The notes: generated by a model from the letters alone, not told the origin. Counted from the stretch's first letter, positions 6,627 to 14,913 are shown. The stretch is DNA of 33,091 bases from Sulfurivirga sp964427185 (GCA_964427185.1 CAYRSN010000015.1:1-33091), one strand, 5' to 3'. Translations and numbers: made by a program.

Positions 6627-7461
6627 GAAAGAAAAAGAAAAGCTGCAAAAACGGATTGCACAAGCAGGGATTGCTTCCCGCAGAGAGGCTGAACGCCTGA
6701 TTGAAGCCGGCCGCATTAAAGTCAATGGCCGCATTGCAACACTGGGTGAGCGTGTTGCGCCAAACGACAAGATTGAAGTTGACGGCCGCGTGATTGACGC
6801 TGAAAAACTTCAGCAGGCACCCACAGAAGTTTTGTTATATCACAAACCTGAAGGGTATATCTGTAGCCGTAAAGATGACAAAGGGCGCCCTATAATTTTT
6901 GAACAGCTTCCCAAGCGTCATCACGGGCGCTGGATCAATGTCGGCCGACTGGATGTAAATACCTCAGGCTTGCTGCTCATCACGAATAATGGAGAGCTGG
7001 CCAACCGCCTCATGCATCCTCGTTATGAAGTGGAAAGAGAATATGCGGTGCGCGTTTTCGGTACACTGGCGCCTGATCACCTGAAAGCACTCAAGCAGGG
7101 GATTAAGCTGGAAGATGGTATCGCAAAGTTTGACAAAATCACCCCCATGGCTGGGGATGCAGAAGGCAAAAACCACTGGTATAAAGTTGTGCTGAAAGAA
7201 GGGCGCAACCGTGAAGTAAGACGGATGTTTGAACACCTTGGATATACAGTCAGCAGGCTTATTCGCACCCGTTATGGTGCCTTCACTTTACCCAGAAACC
7301 TGAGCAGAGGACGCTCGCAACCCTTAACCTGGCGACAGGTGAATATGTTGTTGCGCAGTGTCGGCATGCCTGAACAGCCCCGACCTGACCTGAGGCATGC
7401 CTTACATAGCAGACCGATCAACAAAAATAATAAAACAGTCAAACGGAAGAAGCAGGATTAA
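6610..7461 (+). CDS. rluB: 23S rRNA pseudouridine(2605) synthase RluB
   Basis: 283 residues. An N-terminal S4 RNA-binding domain (about residues 12-60, KRIAQAGIASRREAERLI ... VNG) is followed by the RsuA-type pseudouridine synthase domain with the catalytic aspartate Asp115 in GRLDVNTSGLLL. The GRNREVRRMFEHLGY block near residue 200 is typical. Downstream position after scpAB and the KxGxYxxSR-type QPLTWRQ ending favour RluB over RluE/RluF/RsuA. It modifies U2605 of 23S rRNA. The C-terminal 40 residues are basic and disordered. The ATG at 6610 lies 17 bases inside scpB. A terminator follows directly. Confidence 0.9.
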   Translation: MNKVHKKEKEKLQKRIAQAGIASRREAERLIEAGRIKVNGRIATLGERVAPNDKIEVDGRVIDAEKLQQAPTEVLLYHKPEGYICSRKDDKGRPIIFEQLPKRHHGRWINVGRLDVNTSGLLLITNNGELANRLMHPRYEVEREYAVRVFGTLAPDHLKALKQGIKLEDGIAKFDKITPMAGDAEGKNHWYKVVLKEGRNREVRRMFEHLGYTVSRLIRTRYGAFTLPRNLSRGRSQPLTWRQVNMLLRSVGMPEQPRPDLRHALHSRPINKNNKTVKRKKQD

Positions 7462-7496
7462 CCCCAAAAACACCCGGATGATCTGGGGGTTTTTTC
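7460..7496 (+). terminator. Terminator after rluB
   Basis: AACCCC (7460-7465) pairs with GGGGTT (7486-7491), with a possible inner stem ACCCGGAT/ATCTGGGGGT, followed by a T-run to 7495. It begins at the rluB stop codon and closes the rnm-yciO-protease-scpAB-rluB operon. Confidence 0.7.
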
Positions 7497-7545
7497 ACAT
7501 GCTAAAAATTTAACATAATACAAATTATGCGAACAATAAAGGTTA

Positions 7546-7582
7546 CAAAAAACCGGCATGATCATTCAACTCATCATACCGG
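7546..7582 (-). terminator. Terminator for the 147-residue membrane protein gene
   Basis: Plus-strand arms CCGGCATGAT (7553-7562) and ATCATACCGG (7573-7582) pair with one mismatch around a ten-base loop. On the minus strand the hairpin is followed by TTTTTT (7552-7547). It lies 12 bases beyond the stop at 7595. Confidence 0.8.
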
Positions 7583-7594
7583 CTACTGAGCTTA

Positions 7595-8038
7595 CTATCC
7601 GTTGGAACCTGTAATAAACAAAAACGGCACCAATGAAACCAGCGCCAATAAAATAGGAATCCACGCTTTTTCTTCTTTATGGACAAGCCCAACCACACCT
7701 GTTACACCAGCCAATACGGCGGCCAACCATGATAATGGCGGGAAAACCATGGCAAACAAAATTGCAACAACACCGGCTGCCATCCCTAAGGTAACAAAGT
7801 TTCCTGGATGATAACGCTTGGTATTGCGCATATCATCCGGAATGGACCAGGATGAATCAATTCGCGCCAGGATGGCGTTAACTTCACTTTCCGGCAAGGG
7901 TACTTCCATTGCCAGTTCGTCATCATTCATGCCATGAGTAATCTTTTTATGACGATATAGCGCCTTAAGCAAATCATCCCAGGTGGCATCTTCTGGAAGC
8001 TCAGACAAAATTTGTGCCAATTCTTTCTTCATGGTCAT
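7595..8038 (-). CDS. Membrane protein with RelB-like N-terminal helix, unknown function
   Basis: 147 residues. The ATG at 8038 has a perfect AGGAGG (8050-8045) six bases upstream. A longer reading frame extending upstream through rpoN sequence is not credible. The N-terminal segment AQILSELPEDATWDDLLKALY closely resembles the LPEDATWDD helix seen at the end of many RelB/Phd-type antitoxins. A soluble linker follows, then about three hydrophobic helices (81-99, 102-118, 126-143). I recognise no named family for the whole protein and no toxin gene lies beside it. It is divergent from rpoN with an 81-base shared control region, has its own -10 element and its own terminator, so it is a single-gene transcript. 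Confidence 0.85.
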   Translation of the reverse strand: MTMKKELAQILSELPEDATWDDLLKALYRHKKITHGMNDDELAMEVPLPESEVNAILARIDSSWSIPDDMRNTKRYHPGNFVTLGMAAGVVAILFAMVFPPLSWLAAVLAGVTGVVGLVHKEEKAWIPILLALVSLVPFLFITGSNG

Positions 8039-8119
8039 TTTTTTCCTCCTCTGAAAGCCAAAACACCTCTCTTTTGGTCTATTATATAGGAAATCACCTA
8101 ACATAAAGGCGGCATAAAG
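8039..8119. promoter_or_regulatory. Divergent control region between membrane protein gene and rpoN
   Basis: A consensus -10 TATAAT reads on the minus strand at 8086-8081, about 43 bases before the ATG of the membrane protein. The best -35 candidates (around 8102-8109) are poor. On the plus strand an overlapping TATTAT (8080-8085) could serve rpoN but also lacks a clear -35. The rpoN ribosome site is AAAGGCGG at 8105-8112. The two promoters would overlap, so expression of one gene could interfere with the other. Confidence 0.45.
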
Positions 8120-9643
8120 ATGGCGATCTTGCCAGGCATGCAAATCAACCTGACGCAGTCCCAGCAGCTGAAGATGACACCTCAGCTGCAGCAGTCCATC
8201 AAAATCTTGCAGCAGTCTTCCATTGAAATCCAGCAAATGCTGAATGAAGCGCTGGAAGAAAACCTGTTTCTGGAGCTTGAAGAGGAAGAGCTGCCCCGTC
8301 TGACACTGGAGCAGGAAGAAGCTACAGAAGGTGGTGAACCTTCGCCGGAACAAAACACAGAGCAGCCGCTACAGCCTGAATCCGAACAGCTGACCGAAGA
8401 GATTGAGCAACTGGATACCAGCTGGTCCGAAGTATTTGATGAAACCACTTCAGGCCCGGTAACACAGCACGGCATTGTTAATGCAGAAGATTACACCGCA
8501 CCGGAAAATTACACAGCGGAAGAAAAAACACTGCATGAACATCTGTTATGGCAGGCTGAAGTCTATTCCTGGCCATCCGAGCTGGACGCGCAACTGGCAG
8601 AATACCTGATTGATGAGCTGGATGAAGATGGTTACCTGACTGCATCTTTAGCAACACTTTCCCAGCAGCTGACGGAAGCATTTGACCTGTCTATTTCCGA
8701 AGCGGAACTTGAGCGTGTGCTATCTGTGATCCAGCAGTTTGAGCCAACCGGGGTCGGCGCACGTGATTTGCGTGAGTGTCTGCTGCTGCAGCTGCACAGT
8801 GAACCGATTCTGGAACAAGATGAAGACCGGCAATATTTCGAGTACGCTCTGGATCTGATCGAAAACCACTTTGAGCTGCTCTCCACGCACCAGTACCGAC
8901 GTATCCAGCGCAGATACAAACTGGATGAACAAGGGCTGCAAAAACTGATTCGGTATATTCAACGCTATGATCCCCGCCCGGGTAGAAAATATGCTGTTGT
9001 TGAACGAAGCTATATCGTGCCCGATTTGATCTTAAAACGAAGTGATCAAGGGTTTATTCTGGAGCTTAACCCTGAAGCTTATCCCGCCTTACGGATTAAC
9101 GAAACCTATATTTCTCTGGCACAGCAGGTAGAGGATCCCAAACAGGCTGTGAAATTGAAAGACAAGCTGACAGAAGCTAAAAACCTTATAAAAAGCCTGA
9201 AACATCGTGGTGAAACACTCCTGCGTGTAGGGCAGTTTATTGTTGAACGACAAAAAGGCTTTTTTGAAGAAGGTGAAAGAGCCATGCAACCTATGGTGCT
9301 CAGAGAAGTTGCAGAAGCTCTGGCATTGCATGAATCCACCATTTCCCGTGCTACCAACCAGAAATATATCCAAACACCACGCGGCACTTATGAGCTTAAG
9401 TTTTTCTTTTCCGCAGGTGTCAATCAGTATGGAGAAGAAGATCAATCTTCCGTAGCGATCAAATCCTATATCAGAGAGTTTATTGAGGGAGAAGATAAAC
9501 GCAAACCTCTCAGTGATAATAAGATTATGAAAATGCTGGAGGAAAAAGGGATTCACGTAGCGAGACGCACCATTGCAAAATACCGAGAAGCAATGGGCAT
9601 CCCCTCCTCTTCCGAGCGCAAAAAAATGAATCTGTTTAAATAA
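8120..9643 (+). CDS. rpoN: RNA polymerase sigma-54 factor
   Basis: 507 residues. The start MQINLTQSQQLKMTPQLQQSIKILQ within the first 35 residues is the Gln/Leu-rich activator-responsive Region I. An acidic, variable Region II follows (about 45-130), then the core-binding domain, the HTH (LREVAEALALHESTISRATNQKY) and the RpoN box ARRTIAKYRE (481-490), which reads the -24 promoter element. It directs transcription that needs ATP-driven enhancer-binding proteins. Unusually, lptB is not upstream, and hpf, ptsN and rapZ, which normally follow rpoN, are absent. A two-component system follows after 13 bases instead. ATG at 8120 agrees with the conserved MxxGxQINLxQSQQL start. Confidence 0.98.
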   Translation: MAILPGMQINLTQSQQLKMTPQLQQSIKILQQSSIEIQQMLNEALEENLFLELEEEELPRLTLEQEEATEGGEPSPEQNTEQPLQPESEQLTEEIEQLDTSWSEVFDETTSGPVTQHGIVNAEDYTAPENYTAEEKTLHEHLLWQAEVYSWPSELDAQLAEYLIDELDEDGYLTASLATLSQQLTEAFDLSISEAELERVLSVIQQFEPTGVGARDLRECLLLQLHSEPILEQDEDRQYFEYALDLIENHFELLSTHQYRRIQRRYKLDEQGLQKLIRYIQRYDPRPGRKYAVVERSYIVPDLILKRSDQGFILELNPEAYPALRINETYISLAQQVEDPKQAVKLKDKLTEAKNLIKSLKHRGETLLRVGQFIVERQKGFFEEGERAMQPMVLREVAEALALHESTISRATNQKYIQTPRGTYELKFFFSAGVNQYGEEDQSSVAIKSYIREFIEGEDKRKPLSDNKIMKMLEEKGIHVARRTIAKYREAMGIPSSSERKKMNLFK

Positions 9644-9656
9644 AGGAGGTGTTTAA

Positions 9657-10382
9657 GTGCCAACCAGCCAAGCATCCGCTGCATTGATTGCTCTTGTGGA
9701 AGATGATCCCATGCAACAGGCACATTTGAAGGTTTCATTGAAAGAAGCAGGATTTAAGGTATGTGCCTTTTCAACACGCACTGAAGCAGAAACTGCCTTG
9801 CAAACAATCCCGGTAGATCTGCTGGTTTCCGATATTATCCTGGCTGGTGAACAGGACGGCGGTTTTGAGTTAGCAAAAACCCTGCAACACAAAGGGTTTT
9901 CAGCCCCCATTATCTTTCTCTCCGAACGACAAAGTGAATATGACATCATGTTAGGGCATGAACTGGGCGCTGTGGATTATCTGCCCAAGCCCTTTAACCT
10001 CAATATCCTGATCGCCAAGATCAACAATTTACTCAAAATTACACAGAAGCATTCTGCCTCCCCCCAAGCTTTACATTTAAACGCACTGGAAATCGATCCG
10101 GAAAATTATCGTGTCAAGTGGAAAGGTCAGCCTATTCACCTGACCGCAACAGAATTTGAAATGCTACATCGCTTTGCGCAGGCGGGTGAAAACAAAGTCG
10201 TTACCTATGATCAACTTAAGGAAGCCACCCAGGGCGTTGTGGAGCGCAATACAATCAATACCCATATTTGCCGCATCCGCAATGCGTTTCGCAAGGTAGA
10301 TCCTGATTTCAATATGATTCATAACGAATATGGCCGTGGTTACAGCTGGCGCCATAAAGATGCCAAAGCAGACCAGAGCTGA
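9657..10382 (+). CDS. OmpR-type response regulator
   Basis: 241 residues starting at GTG 9657, supported by AGGAGGT at 9644-9650. Receiver domain: acidic pocket Glu15-Asp16-Asp17, phospho-acceptor Asp59 in LLVSDIIL, and Lys111 in DYLPKPF. The C-terminal winged helix (about 130-235) includes LTATEFEMLHRFAQ and RNTINTHICRIRNAFRKVD, with recognition-helix and wing motifs of the OmpR/PhoB family, so it binds DNA to control transcription. The DGGFEL and APIIFLSER segments recall the regulator of the proteobacterial dedicated sortase system, but I see no sortase gene here. It is 13 bases after rpoN and its TGA shares a base with the kinase start (TGATG). Confidence 0.93.
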   Translation: MPTSQASAALIALVEDDPMQQAHLKVSLKEAGFKVCAFSTRTEAETALQTIPVDLLVSDIILAGEQDGGFELAKTLQHKGFSAPIIFLSERQSEYDIMLGHELGAVDYLPKPFNLNILIAKINNLLKITQKHSASPQALHLNALEIDPENYRVKWKGQPIHLTATEFEMLHRFAQAGENKVVTYDQLKEATQGVVERNTINTHICRIRNAFRKVDPDFNMIHNEYGRGYSWRHKDAKADQS

Positions 10383-11926
10383 TGCGCTTATATAGTATTC
10401 GTATCCGGCTGACGCTGCTTGTACTGATTCTGCTGTTTTTTCCCGTATTGATTTATCGCCTGGCACTGGATTTCAATCGCCAACTGCTTGAGCAGCAAAT
10501 GGTTCAGCAAGCGCAAACGGTACAGAACCTTTCCTTAATTCTCGCAAACCGTCCCGATCTATGGTCTCTGCAAATTTTTCAAGGAGATCCTACACACCAA
10601 TTAAGACACCTTGATCTGGAGCAATCGGCACTGTGGATTGTGAACGCACAAGGTGTGACAACCTATGTTATCGGGCATCTGCCGATGCATGATGAGGAAA
10701 TCAACTACGATGGAGATCCTTTTGTCTGGTTAGGCAAACTTGTCATACGCACCATTCACAAACTCTTTCCAACCGCCCTGCCCTATTTGGCACCCATGGA
10801 TCAGCACCCTGAACAAAGCCTGATCAAACAGGTTTTGGGAGGTGCCCTTGCACAGCGTTTCCGTTTTGATGACACTGGCAAGCTTGTTTCGCTTATGTCG
10901 GCCACACCTATTGTCATTAAAAATCAACAGGTTGGAGCGATTGTGCTGGAGCAGCGTGCAGAAAGCCTGTTTGGCCCACGATTAAGAAACTTCTACCATA
11001 TTGTCGGCATGGGAACAGTGGTATTAGCACTGCTTATTCTGGCTTTTACAATCTATGCCTATGTGCTGTCACAACGCATTATCCGCCTGCAACAGGCGGT
11101 CAGCCAAGCTTATGATATACAGCAGCAAAAACTGAATACATTTCAAGACGCACCTCCACCTTCCCACAAATGGGATGAAGTAGATCAGCTGCGTCATCAA
11201 ATATTTTTACTGCTCCAGGCATTACAGGCCTACACCCGTTACTTACGTCAACTGCCTAAAACATTACGACATGAGCTCCATAACCCTTTAAATCGAGTCT
11301 CTCTAAGCTTACAGCGGCTGGAAGCCACCAAAGATCTAGAAACCTACGTGCCTCAAATAGAGCATGGCTTAAAACAGCTGACACTGCTCTTACAACGCCT
11401 CAGTGAAACCGCTTCACTTGAAGAAAGTCTCTCTCAGCTTCCTAAAGAAACTTTTTCCATCACAGAAATGCTCAATGCCTACGCACAAGCCGTGCAGACC
11501 CAGTTAGGCACCCAAAAATTTCACGTACACATTGCCTTACCTGAAGACACAATGATTTGTGGTGACGGATTTTTAATTGAACAGGCTCTCGATAAACTCA
11601 TTGATAACGCCCGGGATTTTGCCACCACATGGCCGATCCAGCTGAAGGGCTATCTGGACAAGTCACATCATAATGTGATCATTGAAGTCATAAACCAAGG
11701 GACGCTTCCCAAGCATGTCCGCACCCCCATGCAGCTTTTTGAGGGCATGACTTCCTATCGCGAAAAGCTGAGCCAGCATGAGCAAGCCCCTCCCCATCTC
11801 GGACTAGGGCTGTATATCGTACGGCTGATCAGCCAGTTCCACCAAGGAGAAGCACGTATTTTTCAACGTGAAAAAGAAGTGGTCGTGCAGCTGTCTCTGC
11901 CCGCTGCACCCTGTACCGATAATTAA
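10382..11926 (+). CDS. Membrane sensor histidine kinase
   Basis: 514 residues. Helix one (about 10-28) and helix two (206-229) enclose a periplasmic sensor domain of some 175 residues. The cytoplasmic part has the phospho-accepting His297 in RHELHNPLNRVS (a variant of the usual HELRTPL), the N box with Asn409 in DKLIDNARDF, and the G2 box GLGLYIVRLIS (474-484). The G1 box, normally DxGxG, reads NQGTLP (438-443), so the adenine-binding aspartate is replaced by asparagine. PHLGLGLYIVRL and the NQG variant resemble, from memory, kinases of the dedicated-sortase family. It should phosphorylate the regulator encoded immediately upstream. Its stop and the stop of the opposing SPOR gene overlap in TTAA. 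Confidence 0.93.
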   Translation: MRLYSIRIRLTLLVLILLFFPVLIYRLALDFNRQLLEQQMVQQAQTVQNLSLILANRPDLWSLQIFQGDPTHQLRHLDLEQSALWIVNAQGVTTYVIGHLPMHDEEINYDGDPFVWLGKLVIRTIHKLFPTALPYLAPMDQHPEQSLIKQVLGGALAQRFRFDDTGKLVSLMSATPIVIKNQQVGAIVLEQRAESLFGPRLRNFYHIVGMGTVVLALLILAFTIYAYVLSQRIIRLQQAVSQAYDIQQQKLNTFQDAPPPSHKWDEVDQLRHQIFLLLQALQAYTRYLRQLPKTLRHELHNPLNRVSLSLQRLEATKDLETYVPQIEHGLKQLTLLLQRLSETASLEESLSQLPKETFSITEMLNAYAQAVQTQLGTQKFHVHIALPEDTMICGDGFLIEQALDKLIDNARDFATTWPIQLKGYLDKSHHNVIIEVINQGTLPKHVRTPMQLFEGMTSYREKLSQHEQAPPHLGLGLYIVRLISQFHQGEARIFQREKEVVVQLSLPAAPCTDN

Positions 11927-13122
11927 GGCAGATGACGTTTCAAATCTCCAGCAGGACGAACCCATGGGTTAATACCTGTGGCGGCACGAATCTGCTGTGC
12001 GGCCTGTTTTGCCTCAACACGGGTCGGGTAATGCCCTGTGACTAACACAAAAAAAGTCTGCCCTCCACGTTTCTGGCGCACAATATGCGCATCATGCAAT
12101 CCTTTTTGTTTTTTTAATCTTGCCAGGCTCTGGGCATCCAGCACACTGGCTAACTGCAGTACAAAAGCATCATTCGGCACTGAAAGAAGCCATTGCTCTC
12201 CTGCCGGCTTAGACGGTGCTGAAGATTCAGTCACAGGGAGTGCCGGCGGCTGCGGCAATGCCGGTGGAACAGGTGGTTGAATTGAACCATTTTCTACAGC
12301 AGTCTCTGAAGCCAAACTGGCTGGTGCAGTCTCTACCTTCTGGCCAGATGCTTTCAGATGTTTAAGCTGAACCAGAATCGTAGCAAAACGCCGATCAATC
12401 GCCTGCTCAATACGCCTGCTGAACTGTTCAAGCTTGGCATCCAGCACCGCCTCAGTAATGACATTGGAATCACTTAGCTCCGACTTAATCTGTGCACTGA
12501 CCTGCTCCATAGGCAAAGTAGCTGCGGATTGTTGTGCCACCTGTTGCTCCAGCTTGGCAATCCGCTCCAGTAATGCATCAAGTAACGCACTGTTTCCGCC
12601 AGTGATCTGCTGTTTTTCCAGTGTTTCCAATTTGATATTGATTTCCCCCAGCTGTTGCTGCACCTGGGTGAGAGAGGTGCTCAGCATTTTGACTTCCTTT
12701 TGAATATGCAGATAAGCAAATCCGCCAATAGCTGAAAGCAATATCACGAAAGTGATCAAAATAATGCTGAAAAAAATGATATTTTTTCTATCAGGAGTAG
12801 GCACCGTGGGTTCCATTGCTGCATGACCTCGTGAGTTTTCCGGGTTAACAGAAGCTTTTGCCGATTTTAACGGAGAAGCTGAAGAGAGCTGAACAATGAC
12901 ATCTTCCTCTTCTCTATCAGATTGCGAATCCGTTTTGAGCAGATCCTGAGCGGGTTGAGTTAAGCTTGGGTTCAGACGGCGGTCTTCATCCGGCATCACC
13001 TCTTCAGCCGCCTTCAGCCAGTCTTGAAGGGTCAGATCCCCGCCTTTCTGGCGCGCACGCGCTTCAATTTCAGATAAAATACGTTGACGTTCACGTTCAA
13101 AATCGCTCTGATTTGTTGCCAT
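11923..13122 (-). CDS. DamX-like SPOR-domain membrane protein
   Basis: 399 residues from ATG 13122 (an in-frame GTG lies two codons upstream at 13128). There is no strong ribosome site for either. A charged cytoplasmic N-terminus (1-113) is followed by one membrane helix (about 114-139), a Gln/Leu-rich coiled coil (140-235), a Pro/Ala-rich linker and a C-terminal SPOR domain (about the last 80 residues, FVLQLASVLDAQSLARLK to NPWVRPAGDLK). SPOR domains bind denuded septal peptidoglycan. The layout and the NPWVR ending match DamX, a division-site protein, although the usual aroB and dam neighbours are absent. It stands alone, converging on the histidine kinase gene with overlapping stops. Confidence 0.88.
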   Translation of the reverse strand: MATNQSDFERERQRILSEIEARARQKGGDLTLQDWLKAAEEVMPDEDRRLNPSLTQPAQDLLKTDSQSDREEEDVIVQLSSASPLKSAKASVNPENSRGHAAMEPTVPTPDRKNIIFFSIILITFVILLSAIGGFAYLHIQKEVKMLSTSLTQVQQQLGEINIKLETLEKQQITGGNSALLDALLERIAKLEQQVAQQSAATLPMEQVSAQIKSELSDSNVITEAVLDAKLEQFSRRIEQAIDRRFATILVQLKHLKASGQKVETAPASLASETAVENGSIQPPVPPALPQPPALPVTESSAPSKPAGEQWLLSVPNDAFVLQLASVLDAQSLARLKKQKGLHDAHIVRQKRGGQTFFVLVTGHYPTRVEAKQAAQQIRAATGINPWVRPAGDLKRHLP

Positions 13123-13174
13123 TGTCACTGTAAAATAATTGTTTAATCAATTATAGCGGGAAGTTGTCCCTATT

Positions 13175-13315
13175 ATGTATTCCATTACCGGTGAACATGT
13201 CCTCCAGGCAACCTTGATGACCTTGGGGATGACCGCACTAGTCGTGATTGTTGTCGGTGCTGTCATTTATGGGTTATACCGCGCATTTCGTCAGAAGGAT
13301 GATTCAAACGCCTGA
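13175..13315 (+). CDS. Possible small membrane peptide (46 residues)
   Basis: Short open frame ATG 13175 to TGA 13313. The product has a 15-residue polar/amphipathic start, a strong hydrophobic helix (TALVVIVVGAVIYGLY, residues 20-35) and a basic then acidic tail (RAFRQKDDSNA), the layout of many bacterial single-pass small membrane proteins. It fills the gap between the divergent SPOR gene and the convergent MATE gene, overlapping the 3' end of the latter by 53 bases. No good Shine-Dalgarno sequence is visible (GCGGGAAG lies about 10 bases upstream), and the AT-rich stretch 13129-13155 could hold a promoter. I recognise no family. Existence is plausible but unproven. Confidence 0.45.
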   Translation: MYSITGEHVLQATLMTLGMTALVVIVVGAVIYGLYRAFRQKDDSNA

Positions 13316-14609
13316 GATATAGGTAGGCATAATAACCCAGTAACAGGCTGTTCAGCACTAATGCCAACACAAGCCCCAGCCAGTATCCTTCTGCCCGCAT
13401 AGCCAGTGTATTGGCTAAAACATAGCCCCCCAACAGACCTACGCCCCAATAGGCTAAAAGTGTGGTTTTAAACACAATCAGAGTTTCGCCTAACCCTCTC
13501 AAAATGCCGGCATATGTCATCTGCAAAGCATCGGCAACCTGATAAGCAGCCGCATATAACAGTAAACTGGTCGCCAGCCAAATCACCTCATGAGTATCCG
13601 AAAAAAAACGCGGCAAAGTGGTATGTAAAAGGATCAGCATCAGACACAACGCCCCTCCAATGAGCACAGCCCCCACTTGCCCTGTGCGAACCATCTGTTT
13701 CAAGACCTTCTCATTTTTTTCGCCATGGGCGCGTCCTATTTCTATGGCCAAAGCCATGGAAAAGCTTAAAGGCAGCACATAAATCATGGAGGTAAGGTTT
13801 AAGGTAATCTGATGCGCTGCAAGCTGTGTCACACCAAACTTGGCAATCAAAAGCGCCAGAAGCATAAACAGCGCCACTTCTGACAGCAGTGCAAATGCTG
13901 CAGGCAGCCCTAAACGGTTAAGCTCTGGCCACAGACATATTGCATGTTTTAGACGCAGCTTTGAAGAAAGCTTTAAAAAATCATGCCGTTTCGCAAGAAA
14001 ATGCGCCATCAAAGCACTGAAAAAAAATGCCAGACTTGAAGCAAAGCCACACCCCTCCCCTCCAAGCCCTTCCCAGGATCCGACCCCTAAGACCAGCAGC
14101 CAGTTCAGTGGAATATTGATTAAAAATGCACTACCACTGACAACCAGTGTCCAATAAGCCTGATTAAGTCCCTCCCAGGCAAAACGATAAGTCATGTAAT
14201 AGGCAGCAAAAAAAATACCGGGTAAACTCCATAGCAGATAGTATTGTGCTTCTGACACAATTTCGGGTGTCTGCGCAAGCAAATGGGGTAACAGCCAAAT
14301 CAATCCCATCATGATAAAAACCACCACCAGGCTTAAAAGCATGGCCAGCCACTTTGAAGCATACAGATAAGAGGCTATTTTGATGGGGTTGCTAATACGG
14401 TAATAGGCTATTTTGGGCGACAACACCATTAGAAACCCATATAAAAACATAATGGCAAGCAGCATCAAGTTAGAGCCCACTGCAACGGCTGCCAAGTCAT
14501 TTGTGCCCGCCTGAGCGGCCATCCAGGTATCTGTCAGCATCATGCCCGCAGTGAACAGCTGCGCAATAAAAAAAGGCCATGCCAACTTGAAAAGACGTTT
14601 AATGATCAT
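13263..14609 (-). CDS. MATE family efflux transporter
   Basis: 448 residues with twelve predicted membrane helices in two homologous halves, the usual MATE layout (NorM type, about 450-460 residues). Typical segments are the N-terminal LAWPFFIAQLFTAGMMLTDT, the start of helix 7 near LRLGLPAAFALLSEVALFM and the LAAHQITLNLTSM block in the second half. Members export cationic drugs and dyes in exchange for sodium or protons; the substrate here cannot be told. The start overlaps the stop of an upstream small membrane gene by 11 bases, so the two are co-expressed. The C-terminal 20 residues are hydrophilic and coincide with the opposing small open frame at 13175-13315. Confidence 0.93.
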   Translation of the reverse strand: MIIKRLFKLAWPFFIAQLFTAGMMLTDTWMAAQAGTNDLAAVAVGSNLMLLAIMFLYGFLMVLSPKIAYYRISNPIKIASYLYASKWLAMLLSLVVVFIMMGLIWLLPHLLAQTPEIVSEAQYYLLWSLPGIFFAAYYMTYRFAWEGLNQAYWTLVVSGSAFLINIPLNWLLVLGVGSWEGLGGEGCGFASSLAFFFSALMAHFLAKRHDFLKLSSKLRLKHAICLWPELNRLGLPAAFALLSEVALFMLLALLIAKFGVTQLAAHQITLNLTSMIYVLPLSFSMALAIEIGRAHGEKNEKVLKQMVRTGQVGAVLIGGALCLMLILLHTTLPRFFSDTHEVIWLATSLLLYAAAYQVADALQMTYAGILRGLGETLIVFKTTLLAYWGVGLLGGYVLANTLAMRAEGYWLGLVLALVLNSLLLGYYAYLYLRRLNHPSDEMRGITHK

Positions 14610-14910
14610 CGTCTTTAAAATCTGCTACAGTAATTTTGTCTGGCATAAAAAAAATAACACCCCACTTTATCAACCAATAAACTAACGCATAAAGCACCGG
14701 TGCCAATGAAAGAATAAGTGGAAAACCCACCAAAAGATCAATAAGCGTCAACTTTCCAGAAAAATAAGCACTAAAAAACTCCTTGTAAAAAAGCGTGTAA
14801 TAGAGCCAGTAAAACGCTGAAACCAACCCGAGCATATTTGCAATAAAGTGAATACGCGGGCTAAGTTTTCCATATAAAAACTTTGCTAAATAGGAGTGTT
14901 TTTCCTGCAT
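14599..14910 (-). CDS. Small membrane protein preceding MATE exporter, unknown function
   Basis: 103 residues with two to three hydrophobic segments (about 20-42, 55-75 and 77-90), a basic start (MQEKHSYLAKFLYGKLSPR) and an acidic end (ADFKDDDH). I recognise no family. ATG at 14910 has AAGGA (14923-14919) upstream at a good distance. It overlaps the MATE gene by 11 bases, so it may be an accessory or just a co-transcribed membrane protein. It is divergent from the H-NS family gene, with 89 AT-rich bases between the start codons. These contain nothing else that I can name. Confidence 0.7.
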   Translation of the reverse strand: MQEKHSYLAKFLYGKLSPRIHFIANMLGLVSAFYWLYYTLFYKEFFSAYFSGKLTLIDLLVGFPLILSLAPVLYALVYWLIKWGVIFFMPDKITVADFKDDDH

Positions 14911-14913
14911 TAT

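Noticed and set aside
8039..8353. N-terminal extension of the 147-residue membrane protein through rpoN
   Set aside because: The extension is antisense to the conserved start of rpoN, while ATG 8038 has a perfect ribosome site and its own -10.
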